This document shows, piece by piece, positions 1-5,971 of a DNA stretch of 8,232 nucleotides (the stretch's first letter is position 1; each line of letters begins with the position of its first letter). The DNA comes from Cyanobacteria bacterium UBA8803 (GTDB taxonomy: Bacteria > Cyanobacteriota > Cyanobacteriia > Cyanobacteriales > Coleofasciculaceae). The stretch lies in contig DNXU01000003.1 of NCBI GenBank assembly GCA_003505715.1, positions 9,777-18,008 of the forward strand. The letters are read 5' to 3'. A program made the translations under genes and the position numbers. The notes beneath the pieces are model-generated. The model did no database searches. It was not told the origin of the DNA and saw only the letters and a program-made list of their open reading frames with translations.

Positions 1-35
1 CCTATTCCCTATTCCCCATTCCCGACTCCCTATTC
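1..35. repeat. Heptamer STRR array (CCTATTC/CCCATTC type), overlapping a stop codon
   Basis: Five consecutive 7-bp units (CCTATTC, CCTATTC, CCCATTC, CCGACTC, CCTATTC) run from the window edge and may continue outside it. The last unit contains CTA at 30-32, which is the TAG stop of the STAND gene on the minus strand. The units match the CCCCATT-like short tandemly repeated repetitive sequences known from heterocystous cyanobacteria, and are the same family as the array at 2328-2376. Confidence 0.75.
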
Positions 36-3000
36 CCCAGCACCTAACATTTTCAGCGTAGATTTCTGAGCTGCGGTTAAACCTGTAACACCAGTAATCT
101 TCATCCCTTCATAAGGTCTGGGAACTTGCAGTGTCTTCAGGCAATCGCCGTCCGGCACTGCCTGCCACAGCTTAATTGTTTCATCTTGACTGCAACTGGC
201 AAGAATTTGCCCGTCAGGACTATAGGCAAGGAACCTGACCCATTTGTGATGTCCTTGCAGAATTCGGCAACAATTTTGTCCCCAGACTGACCAAAGTTTC
301 ACCACTCCATCAGCACCACTGGTGGCAAAAATTTCCCCATCCGGAGCAAAAGCTACGGACAATACGGGGCCGTTATGAGCCTTTAAGGTTTGCTGGCAGC
401 TGCCAGTACTGACCTGCCACAGTTTGACCGTACCATCAGCGCTGCCACTAATAACAATTTGCCGATCCGGACTAATAGCACAAGCTCGAATCCAGCTCTT
501 ATGGCCTACTAAAGTGGTGAGACAACGACCTCCAGACACATCCCAAAGCCGGATCGTTCGATCCTGACTGCCACTGGCAAGGAGTTGGCCATCCAGACTC
601 AGGGTAATTGACCAAACACCACCACTATGTCCTTGCCAGGTTTGGCGGCATTCACCACCAGTCACATCCCAGAGTTTGATCGTTCCGTCCAAACTGCCGC
701 TAAATACAGTTTGCCCATCTGGACTAAAGATAACTGAAAACACGGCCTCCCGATGGCCTTTGAGCATTCGCAGTTGTTGTCCTGTGTGAGTATCCCACAA
801 TCGCACAGTTCGGTCTTCGCTACTGCTGGCCAGAAGTTGGCCGTCCGGACTGAACGCTACCGACCAAACCCAACTAGTATGTCCCTGCCAACTTCCCAGA
901 TACTCGCCCGTTCTGCTATCCCACAGGCGAATCATGCGGTCTTGACTGCCACTGGCTAGCAGGGTGCCTTGAGGACTGAACGCTACCGACCAGACACCAT
1001 TACTATGTCCCTGTAAGGTTTTTAAACAGTGATTGTTACTAGTTTCCCACAGCCGCACCGACTGATCTTCACCGCCACTTGCCAACAACCCTGTAGATGC
1101 TCCTAAAGTTGCCACTGCTTCGATCACAGGACTAAAAGCCACTGCTGAAATCCAACTGCTGTGTCCATGCAAAACTCTCAAAACTTCACCTGTCTGGTAG
1201 TTCCAGAGTCGTATCGATTGGTCATCGCTGCCACTAGCAAGGGTTTTGCCATCAATACTAAAAGCAACTGTCCGGATCTGTTGAGAATGTCCTCGCCAAG
1301 TCTTGAGACATTTTCCCTTAGTAACGTCCCAGAGTTTAATAGTGCGATCGCTACTGCTGCTAGCCAGGAATTGACCATCGGGACTGAAGGCAACTGACCA
1401 AACTCGGCGATGGTGTTCCTGCAAAATTTGCACGCATTCACCGCTATTGACATCCCACAAGCGCACCGTACTGTCAGAACTGCCACTAGCTAGCAGGTAA
1501 CTGTTGGGACTGTTCCCCGTAGAGATGTTCCGCCGGAACGTCTCTACAGGCGAAAAGGCGACCGAACGCACCTCATCTGTATGTCCTGGTAAAACCCTAG
1601 AGAGTTGACCCGTTTTAACATCCCAGACTCTCACTAAGCGGTCTTCACTGCCAGTCGCTAAAAGACGACCATCGGGACTAAAGGAAAGGGAAAAGACTCG
1701 GTCAGTATATCCCTGTAGGGTTTTTAGGCATTGCCCGGTATGAATATCCCATAAATGCACGGCATGATTAGCACTGCTGGCCAGGATGCGACCATTAGGA
1801 CTGAACGCCACTGACCAAACCCAACCCTCATCGACTTTGTAGGTTAACAGTTGTTTGCCATCTGCAACTTGCCAGATGTGAATCTCATGATTGACATCTC
1901 CAGTGGCTAATAGCTTGCCATCAGGACTGAATGCCACCGATAAGACCTGACTGAAGGTTTCTTTAAAAACGGATTTGGCCAGATCTGCCCCAGCAAAATT
2001 GACATTATGGAGATTGATCTGACCCAAATCAGCTTGCCAAACAGTGAGATGAGAGAAATCCCAACCGCTAAGGTCTGCCTGAAGCTGGCCAAGCAGGTTG
2101 AGGACGTTCCCGCCGACATAACCAGTTGCTTGAGGAGGCTGGCCGCGAAGCTGGGATAAAATTTGCTGAAATCGCCTTTGCAGTTTTTCTTTACTGCTGA
2201 CATTGAGCAGCCTATCGACAACGGGCTTAAGAATTAGACGAATTTGAGTTTCCCGAATATAATCTTTAGCCTGCGCCTTAATTAAAGCATGAGTTTTAAA
2301 CAGAAGAAGAGGCAATCGTAAATTAGAATTCCCAACTCCCAACTCCCCATTCCCCATTCCCCATTCCCCATTGCCAATCTCCTCACAAACGCATTCAATC
2401 AATCGGTCAGTCACATACTCCATGACTGCGGGTTGCAAGGTAAAACAGGCACGGCGCTTGTCAATTAGCGATCGCCTTTGGAGACAAATTAATGCTTCAA
2501 TGAGATCCGCCAGAGATACTTGAGGCACAAAGTCTGCTCGCAGTTCTGATAAGGTCACGGGTTCCCGGTTAATGGCTAGCCAGTACATGATTTGTTGCTC
2601 TAGCTCTGATAAGCGATCGACCTGACTGGCTAACAAATCCCGAATATCCCCAAACACTGAAGTTCCTGCTTCTAGAACTTCCAGAAAGTTAGCAATACTG
2701 CCATCAAAACACTCTTGAATGACAGGAGCTACCATTTTTAAGGCCAAGGGATTACCTGCATAATGTTCGATCAGGATTCTCCATTGATCTGCTGAGCCAG
2801 AAAAGTCCCCTTTAACATGGAAAATCTGCTGTCCTGCCGTTGGCGGCAACCCTGTCAGTTGCAGGGAGCGGATGGGTAAGGCTTGCCCTTCGATAGCAGC
2901 GATGCCTCTTGGTTTCTCCCGACTAGTTAGCACGATCGCACTTTGATGATCTGTTTCTCCCAGGCATTTGAAGAGGCGATCGTAACCTTCATAGCCAGTT

Positions 3001-3722
3001 TTATAACCACCACCGCTATCTCCAGGTTGCATAATAGTCTCACCGTTATCGAAGATAACCAAACAGCGATAGGTGCGCAAGTAGTCCAGGAGATGGTACA
3101 GGCAACTGTCGATACGATCGGGTAATTCTGGAGGTGGTTGATGAGAAAAACACTGGATCGGATCGGTGAGAAGATCCCGAAGCAGTGGAGCATGGCGGAG
3201 ACTCCGCCACAGCAGATAGTCAAACTCACCCTGGATCTGCTTGGCTAGGGCGATCGCTAACGAGGTTTTCCCAATACCACCCATGCCAAACATGCCAACC
3301 AAGCGGCACCTGTCTTGTAAAATCCACCGTTTCAGAGTCGTTAGTTCTTCCTGACGGCCATAGAAAACGGATAGATCGGGAGCATCTCCCCAGTCGGTTC
3401 GATTCGGGATCGAGATGGCAGGGGATTTGGTAACGGATTTAATAGGGGGATGAGGATGCTCGATTCTGCCTTCTTGAGCCTTGCGCTTCAGGATGACCTG
3501 AATGTTCCGTTTGGTGACTTTTTCTCCTAATGCCTTAGAGAGTAGCTGCCATAGCTGAGAACCTGTCTGCTTGACGTAACCCAACTCATAGCCGGAGCTT
3601 TTGGCAATATCCTGATAGGACTGTTCTTCCCAAGCCTGCCGAAATACCGTCATTTGCAGTTGGCTCAAACGTTCTTGCGTTAAGGATTTTTCGACAATCA
3701 GCAGTGCTTCTTCTGTATTCAT
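30..3722 (-). CDS. NB-ARC/WD40 STAND-type NTPase with N-terminal HTH-like domain
   Basis: This is a 1230-residue STAND (AP-ATPase-like) protein, expected to act as a cytoplasmic ligand-sensing switch; no partner or ligand can be read from the sequence. Residues 1-85 are a helical HTH-like domain of the kind found at the N-terminus of many cyanobacterial WD40/NTPase proteins (vMAP-type). NB-ARC spans about 115-345: YGRQEEL (121-127), Walker [10 protein letters not shown] (146-154, K152), Walker B LVIFDN (221-226), LTSRE (265-269) and a GLPL-like GNPLAL (323-328). A winged-helix-like part follows to about 445, then a Gly/Asn-rich STRR-encoded linker (449-465) and pentapeptide-like repeats (about 549-588). 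Fourteen WD40 repeats of about 42 residues fill 586-1199. Blades 4 and 7 carry insertions. No nuclease, protease, TIR or membrane effector domain is visible. The start is supported by the family-like N-terminus (MNTEEAL); the RBS is weak. A role in defence or programmed death is possible by family analogy but not shown. Confidence 0.93.
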   Translation of the reverse strand: MNTEEALLIVEKSLTQERLSQLQMTVFRQAWEEQSYQDIAKSSGYELGYVKQTGSQLWQLLSKALGEKVTKRNIQVILKRKAQEGRIEHPHPPIKSVTKSPAISIPNRTDWGDAPDLSVFYGRQEELTTLKRWILQDRCRLVGMFGMGGIGKTSLAIALAKQIQGEFDYLLWRSLRHAPLLRDLLTDPIQCFSHQPPPELPDRIDSCLYHLLDYLRTYRCLVIFDNGETIMQPGDSGGGYKTGYEGYDRLFKCLGETDHQSAIVLTSREKPRGIAAIEGQALPIRSLQLTGLPPTAGQQIFHVKGDFSGSADQWRILIEHYAGNPLALKMVAPVIQECFDGSIANFLEVLEAGTSVFGDIRDLLASQVDRLSELEQQIMYWLAINREPVTLSELRADFVPQVSLADLIEALICLQRRSLIDKRRACFTLQPAVMEYVTDRLIECVCEEIGNGEWGMGNGELGVGNSNLRLPLLLFKTHALIKAQAKDYIRETQIRLILKPVVDRLLNVSSKEKLQRRFQQILSQLRGQPPQATGYVGGNVLNLLGQLQADLSGWDFSHLTVWQADLGQINLHNVNFAGADLAKSVFKETFSQVLSVAFSPDGKLLATGDVNHEIHIWQVADGKQLLTYKVDEGWVWSVAFSPNGRILASSANHAVHLWDIHTGQCLKTLQGYTDRVFSLSFSPDGRLLATGSEDRLVRVWDVKTGQLSRVLPGHTDEVRSVAFSPVETFRRNISTGNSPNSYLLASGSSDSTVRLWDVNSGECVQILQEHHRRVWSVAFSPDGQFLASSSSDRTIKLWDVTKGKCLKTWRGHSQQIRTVAFSIDGKTLASGSDDQSIRLWNYQTGEVLRVLHGHSSWISAVAFSPVIEAVATLGASTGLLASGGEDQSVRLWETSNNHCLKTLQGHSNGVWSVAFSPQGTLLASGSQDRMIRLWDSRTGEYLGSWQGHTSWVWSVAFSPDGQLLASSSEDRTVRLWDTHTGQQLRMLKGHREAVFSVIFSPDGQTVFSGSLDGTIKLWDVTGGECRQTWQGHSGGVWSITLSLDGQLLASGSQDRTIRLWDVSGGRCLTTLVGHKSWIRACAISPDRQIVISGSADGTVKLWQVSTGSCQQTLKAHNGPVLSVAFAPDGEIFATSGADGVVKLWSVWGQNCCRILQGHHKWVRFLAYSPDGQILASCSQDETIKLWQAVPDGDCLKTLQVPRPYEGMKITGVTGLTAAQKSTLKMLGAGE
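1089..1127 (-). other. Insertion in WD40 blade 7 of the STAND protein
   Basis: Residues 866-878 ([13 protein letters not shown]) replace the usual DGQ turn between VAFSP and LLASG, adding about 10 residues at the same turn that is expanded in blade 4. The ends show only a short inverted match (CCTGT at 1090-1094, ACAGG at 1126-1130), so origin from a mobile repeat is not established. Confidence 0.5.
1519..1547. repeat. REP-like palindrome inside WD40 blade 4
   Basis: Arms GTAGAGATGTTCC (1519-1531) and GGAACGTCTCTAC (1535-1547) form a 13-bp stem, with one T/G position, around a 3-nt loop. The same palindrome recurs at 3818-3846, so it is a dispersed element; from memory, related GTAGAGACGTT palindromes are frequent in cyanobacterial genomes. 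Here it is translated in frame as [10 protein letters not shown] within residues 726-742, between VAFSP and LLASG, where other blades have only DGQ or similar. It therefore lengthens a surface turn without breaking the frame. Confidence 0.85.
2328..2376. repeat. In-frame heptamer STRR array (ATTCCCC type) in the STAND gene
   Basis: Seven consecutive heptamers (ATTCCCA, ACTCCCA, ACTCCCC, three ATTCCCC, ATTGCCA) lie within the coding sequence. On the minus strand they encode a seven-residue periodic stretch, GNGEWGM then GNGELGV, at residues 449-465, between the winged-helix region and the pentapeptide/WD40 part. Because 7 is not a multiple of 3, the central GGGGAAT units are open in all three frames and read as the same heptapeptide in each. 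Confidence 0.88.
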
Positions 3723-3993
3723 AAACGCCCTGTTCAGGTAGCAGTCTACCCGTTACAGAAACGACGCTATCGGCTCCTACCAAATCCAGGTCTGTGACCA
3801 CTTTTTCACTAAATCTTGTAGAGACGTTCCGGCGGAACGCCTCTACTAAAACCTACAAGATGGTTTTACGAAGGGATTTAGTATCGCCAATCTTACAAGT
3901 TTTTCACACCCCTACTCTGTTACTTTGATAACACAATTAAACTTCCCGACCTGCTGAAGCGCTCGGTCGAGGATTTCAGTAGCCCTAAGATTT
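3723..3993. other. Intergenic region, hisB stop to STAND gene start
   Basis: This 271-bp gap between two minus-strand genes holds the 75-bp inverted-repeat element and, closer to the STAND start, a small hairpin GGTAG/CTACC (about 3738-3751). No convincing -35/-10 pair or strong Shine-Dalgarno site was found ahead of the STAND gene, and no clear hisB terminator. The gap size argues against tight co-transcription of the two genes. Confidence 0.5.
3808..3882. repeat. 75-bp nested inverted-repeat element containing a REP-like palindrome
   Basis: Terminal arms ACTAAATC (3808-3815) and GATTTAGT (3875-3882) are perfect 8-bp inverted repeats. Inside are the 13-bp-arm palindrome GTAGAGACGTTCC...GGAACGCCTCTAC (3818-3846, one mismatch) and a second hairpin AAAACC/GGTTTT (3848-3853, 3862-3867). 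An alternative outer pairing is ATCTTGTAG (3813-3821) with CTACAAGAT (3853-3861). It sits in the hisB-STAND gap and could fold as a three-way junction. It has no oligo-T tail on the minus strand, so it is not a typical terminator. It looks like a small non-autonomous mobile repeat, or less likely a leader RNA structure. Confidence 0.65.
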
Positions 3994-4638
3994 TTACAAA
4001 ACTCCTTTAGAACTAGGAATCATACCAGCGCGACGAGGATCGATTTCCACCGCCATCCGCACGGCTCTTGCAAATGCCTTGAACGTTGCTTCAATAATAT
4101 GGTGGGAGTTAATACCATCGAGTTGGCGGATGTGCAGAGTCATCTGACTATGATTGACTAAGGCGACAAAAAACTCCCGGACTAGTTGAGTGTCGTAAGT
4201 GCCAACCCTTTGGGTGGGAATCTCTAAGCCGTAACTGAGGTGAGGGCGTCCGGAAAAATCTAGGGCAACCTGAACCAACGCCTCATCTAAAGGTGCAAGA
4301 AAATGACCGAAGCGGACAATTCCTTTGCGATCGCCTAACGCTTTGCCTAATGCCTGTCCCAGGGTAATGCCTACATCTTCATTAGTATGGTGGTCATCAA
4401 TTTCTAAATCACCAGTGGCTTTCACCTCCAAATCAATCAGTCCGTGAGAGGACAATTGATGCAGCATGTGATCTAAAAACGGGATGCCCGTGGCAGCCGT
4501 GCAGATACCTGTACCATCTAAATTCAAGCTGACTTGCACATCCGTTTCCCCAGTAGTACGGCTAACAGTTGCCGTCCGTACCGGAAACGTTGGCTTGAGA
4601 GTTTGGGTGTCGATGACCTGGCGATCGCTGATTTGCAT
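3994..4638 (-). CDS. hisB: Imidazoleglycerol-phosphate dehydratase
   Basis: HisB dehydrates imidazole glycerol phosphate to imidazole acetol phosphate in histidine biosynthesis; the family forms Mn-dependent 24-mers in the cytoplasm. From the chosen start the protein is 214 residues, close to the usual cyanobacterial length of about 210, with no fused phosphatase domain. Metal-binding and catalytic motifs are intact: [13 protein letters not shown] (54-66), [10 protein letters not shown] (81-90, H83, H84, E87) and the second repeat's [14 protein letters not shown] (179-192). The terminus SSKGVL is standard. The reading frame is open to an upstream ATG at 4663-4665, giving nine more residues (MVFFQSAAA). 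The inner ATG at 4636-4638 (MQISDR) is preferred because cyanobacterial homologues begin about there; neither start has a good RBS. It is transcribed away from the dps gene. Confidence 0.95.
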   Translation of the reverse strand: MQISDRQVIDTQTLKPTFPVRTATVSRTTGETDVQVSLNLDGTGICTAATGIPFLDHMLHQLSSHGLIDLEVKATGDLEIDDHHTNEDVGITLGQALGKALGDRKGIVRFGHFLAPLDEALVQVALDFSGRPHLSYGLEIPTQRVGTYDTQLVREFFVALVNHSQMTLHIRQLDGINSHHIIEATFKAFARAVRMAVEIDPRRAGMIPSSKGVL

Positions 4639-4794
4639 AGCCGCTGCTGATTGGAAGAACACCATCCCTTATTGTCTCATAGTCTTAATGGGGGTAGCAG
4701 CTCAGACTGGCTGAAATTTCTGAAACTGGCATGTTACAGTTATCACTAAATGCTGGCGATAACAACCTACTTAATGAGTAAGGAGAACACGACC
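4639..4794. promoter_or_regulatory. Divergent hisB/dps intergenic control region
   Basis: The hisB and dps genes point away from each other, so promoters for both should lie here. Visible structure: an inverted repeat GTTATC (4739-4744) / GATAAC (4758-4763) with a 13-bp spacer, and CTGAAA repeated at 4711-4716 and 4720-4725 around the palindrome GAAATTTC (4713-4720). TATCAC at 4741-4746 is a possible weak -10 for dps, but no matching -35 is seen. These could bind a Fur/PerR-like or other stress regulator; that is inference, and no known operator consensus was matched. Confidence 0.4.
4780..4785 (+). promoter_or_regulatory. Ribosome binding site of the dps gene
   Basis: AAGGAG lies 9 nt before the ATG at 4795 and decides that start over the in-frame ATGs at 4750 and 4774, neither of which has such a site. 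The resulting residue numbering also matches E. coli Dps and T. elongatus DpsA at the metal ligands. Confidence 0.75.
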
Positions 4795-5349
4795 ATGCCA
4801 GAAACTCAGGGTCTATTACGGACGTTTGGTGAAGTCTACGATAATCCAGTCTTACTGGAGCATAGTGTCACTGCACCTGTTTGCGAAGGGCTAAACATTG
4901 CTTTGGCGAGTTTTCAAGCTCTTTACCTGCAATACCAAAAACATCACTTTGTCGTAGAAGGTGCAGAGTTCTACTCGCTGCACGAGTTCTTTGAGGACAG
5001 CTACGAACAAGTACAAGGCCATGTCCATGATATTGGGGAACGGTTAAATGGACTGGGAGGCGTTCCTGTAGCTAGCTTTAGCACGATGGCACAATTATGC
5101 TGCTTTACTCCAGAAGCCGATGGGATGTTTTCATCCCGCCAAATGGTCGAAAATGACTTGGCTGCGGAGCAAGCTATGATTCAGTTGATTCGCCGTCAAG
5201 CAGGGCAAGCAGAGAGTTTAGGCGATCGCGCTACCCGCTATTTGTACGAACAAATCCTCTTGAAAACTGAGGAACGAGCCTATCATCTCAGCCATTTCCT
5301 CGCCCATGACAGTTTGACATTGGGTTTTGTGCAGAGAGCTAACAATTAA
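4795..5349 (+). CDS. Dps-family mini-ferritin with histidine-type ferroxidase centre
   Basis: A 184-residue Dps-family protein. Such proteins form dodecameric shells that oxidise Fe(II) and store Fe(III), protecting DNA and photosystems from peroxide or oxygen chemistry. Family landmarks are [21 protein letters not shown] (in two parts, 50-60 and 61-70) and ERLNGLGG (82-89). Aligned with E. coli Dps (H51, H63, D67, D78, E82), this protein has H51, H63, E67, H78 and E82, so the D78 ligand is replaced by His. It also has H164 (AYHLSHF, 162-168). The pair H78/H164 is the one reported for T. elongatus DpsA, which binds Zn(II) and uses O2 efficiently. There is no lysine-rich N-terminal tail like that of E. 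coli Dps, so DNA binding is doubtful. Adjacent cysteines C102/C103 are present. It is divergent from hisB, has a strong RBS, and is followed 4 nt after its stop by a heptamer array. Confidence 0.92.
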   Translation: MPETQGLLRTFGEVYDNPVLLEHSVTAPVCEGLNIALASFQALYLQYQKHHFVVEGAEFYSLHEFFEDSYEQVQGHVHDIGERLNGLGGVPVASFSTMAQLCCFTPEADGMFSSRQMVENDLAAEQAMIQLIRRQAGQAESLGDRATRYLYEQILLKTEERAYHLSHFLAHDSLTLGFVQRANN

Positions 5350-5353
5350 TATT

Positions 5354-5395
5354 TTGTTATTCGTTGTTGGTTGTTGGTTGTTGGTTCTTTGTTAG
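5354..5395. repeat. Heptamer STRR array (TGGTTGT type) after dps
   Basis: Six 7-bp units (TTGTTAT, TCGTTGT, TGGTTGT, TGGTTGT, TGGTTCT, TTGTTAG) begin 4 nt after the dps stop. The unit is the same family as the array in the SelD fusion at 7010-7044. Confidence 0.8.
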
Positions 5396-5430
5396 GAAGC
5401 AACTCACCAATGTTTGCCCTCATCCCCTAA

Positions 5431-5458
5431 CCCTTTCTGCCAAGCTTGGCAGAAGGGG
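5431..5458. repeat. Long palindrome (CTGCCAAG/CTTGGCAG)
   Basis: TTCTGCCAAG (5435-5444) and CTTGGCAGAA (5445-5454) are perfect 10-bp arms with no spacer, extended to 14 pairs by one G/T wobble and three C-G pairs. There is no T-run on either side, so it is read as part of a dispersed repeat rather than a terminator. Confidence 0.7.
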
Positions 5459-5504
5459 AATTAGCAAGCTGGAAATTGATATCACTTCCGGTTGCAACCT
5501 AGGT

Positions 5505-5578
5505 GGTTTGTAGTATACCAGCTTCGTGGCATCTGAAGAGGCTTGCCAACCACTGAAGTGGTTACTACAAACCTTTTT
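5505..5578 (+). terminator. Possible dps terminator built from a dispersed hairpin repeat
   Basis: GGTTTGTAGT (5505-5514) pairs perfectly with ACTACAAACC (5564-5573), which is followed by TTTTT (5574-5578). An inner hairpin AACCACT-GA-AGTGGTT (5548-5563) sits directly against the right arm. The motif resembles ACTACAAACC palindromic repeats common in cyanobacteria, so terminator function for dps, about 155 bp upstream, is inferred. Large internal loop and short T-run keep confidence modest. Confidence 0.4.
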
Positions 5579-5628
5579 ATGAACGTGTTTATACAAGTCC
5601 AATGCTACCAAACATCGCATAACTCCCC

Positions 5629-5676
5629 CAACTCCCTCACCCCCTCACCCCCTCATCCCCTCACTCCCTCAGCTCC
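5629..5676. repeat. Octamer tandem array (TCACCCCC type)
   Basis: TCA recurs at 5637, 5645, 5653, 5661 and 5669, an exact 8-bp period, giving about six units including a degenerate first one (TCACCCCC, TCACCCCC, TCATCCCC, TCACTCCC, TCAGCTCC). It is noncoding. The period differs from the 7-bp arrays elsewhere in the window. Confidence 0.75.
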
Positions 5677-5819
5677 CCAAATTTTCTCTATTGACAATAA
5701 ATCAGCCCTAAGGGGGTAGGGGGGTGAGGGCAAAAATGGTGATACCACTTAGTATAACACTGATGTGGAGAAATTAGTTATAAATTTGCAACACTTACTC
5801 TATGACCACTTACGTTACC

Positions 5820-5853
5820 AAAAAAAAGCGCCCCGGCAACAACAACCAAGGGC
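5820..5853 (-). terminator. Rho-independent-type terminator of the SelD fusion gene
   Basis: Read on the minus strand, GCCCTTGG (5853-5846) pairs with CCGGGGC (5836-5830) across a 9-nt loop with one bulged base, followed after GC by eight T residues (5827-5820). It lies about 120 bp downstream of the fusion's TGA stop at 5972-5974. The T-run is on the minus strand only, so it serves the minus-strand gene. Confidence 0.6.
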
Positions 5854-5971
5854 AGAAATCTATAAAACTTTCAACTTTTTATAAAATACCATGGTTTACA
5901 ATAAATCTATTTACGTGTTTTCAACGAAATTAGAAAATTCAATAGTTCCCTACCTCTACCAAAAGGATTTT

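Larger units (their letters stand above)
126..1967 (-). repeat. WD40-encoding tandem repeat array, 14 units of about 126 bp
   Basis: Fourteen consecutive units of about 42 codons encode the C-terminal WD40 repeats (residues about 586-1199), most with GH near the start, a VAFSPDG turn and an LWD-type ending. Some neighbouring units are nearly identical at DNA level: the 20-mer starting GGACTGAACG at 847-866 recurs exactly at 973-992, a spacing of 126 bp. Fourteen units fit two seven-bladed propellers. The first unit (586-628) is the most diverged. Units 4 and 7 are longer because of insertions at the same turn. Confidence 0.9.
5405..5741. repeat. Possible MITE-like unit with imperfect terminal inverted repeats
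   Basis: The left end (5405-5433, CACCAATGTTTGCCCTCA then TCCCCTAACCC) and the reverse complement of the right end (5706-5741, CACCATTTTTGCCCTCA then CCCCCCTACCC) are clearly related. The TTTGCCCTCATCCCCTAACCC motif is, from memory, a frequent dispersed repeat in cyanobacteria. No target-site duplication was recognised and there is no transposase, so this may be two copies of one small repeat in opposite orientation rather than a single mobile unit. Confidence 0.4.
5350..5971. other. Repeat-rich convergent intergenic region
   Basis: These 622 bp separate the ends of dps (plus) and the SelD fusion (minus). They contain a heptamer array (5354-5395), a long palindrome (5431-5458), a hairpin pair with T-run (5505-5578), an octamer array (5629-5676) and a minus-strand terminator (5820-5853). 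An imperfect inverted pair (5405-5433 with 5706-5741) flanks much of it. A 66-codon minus-strand open frame here is built from these repeats and is not believed to be a gene. Nothing recognisable was seen in 5742-5819 or 5854-5971. Confidence 0.7.

Noticed and set aside
126..1967. Regularly spaced repeats as a CRISPR array
   Set aside because: The 126-bp period is fully coding and explained by WD40 repeats; there are no short identical repeats with unique spacers.
3586..3801. 71-residue open frame on the minus strand overlapping the start of the STAND gene
   Set aside because: It overlaps the conserved N-terminal domain in another frame and has no protein-like motifs.
3808..3882. tRNA-like length and stems in the 75-bp element
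   Set aside because: No T-loop consensus, no anticodon arm geometry and no CCA-proximal pattern; stem lengths do not fit a cloverleaf.
30..4638. hisB and the STAND gene as one operon
   Set aside because: They share strand, but the 271-bp gap contains inserted repeats and there is no functional link.
4639..4665. Longer HisB start at 4665 (adds MVFFQSAAA)
   Set aside because: Cyanobacterial HisB proteins usually begin near MQISDR. The extension is possible but unsupported; no good RBS was seen for either start.
4750..4794. Upstream in-frame ATGs (4750, 4774) as dps start
   Set aside because: They lack a Shine-Dalgarno site; AAGGAG at 4780-4785 fits the ATG at 4795, and family numbering matches from there.
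5431..5458. Strong palindrome as dps terminator
   Set aside because: No T-run follows on the plus strand; the hairpin ending at 5573 with TTTTT is a better candidate.
5420..5620. 66-residue open frame on the minus strand in the dps/SelD gap
   Set aside because: It is composed of the palindrome and hairpin repeats, resembles no protein known to me, has no RBS and sits in repeat-rich noncoding DNA.
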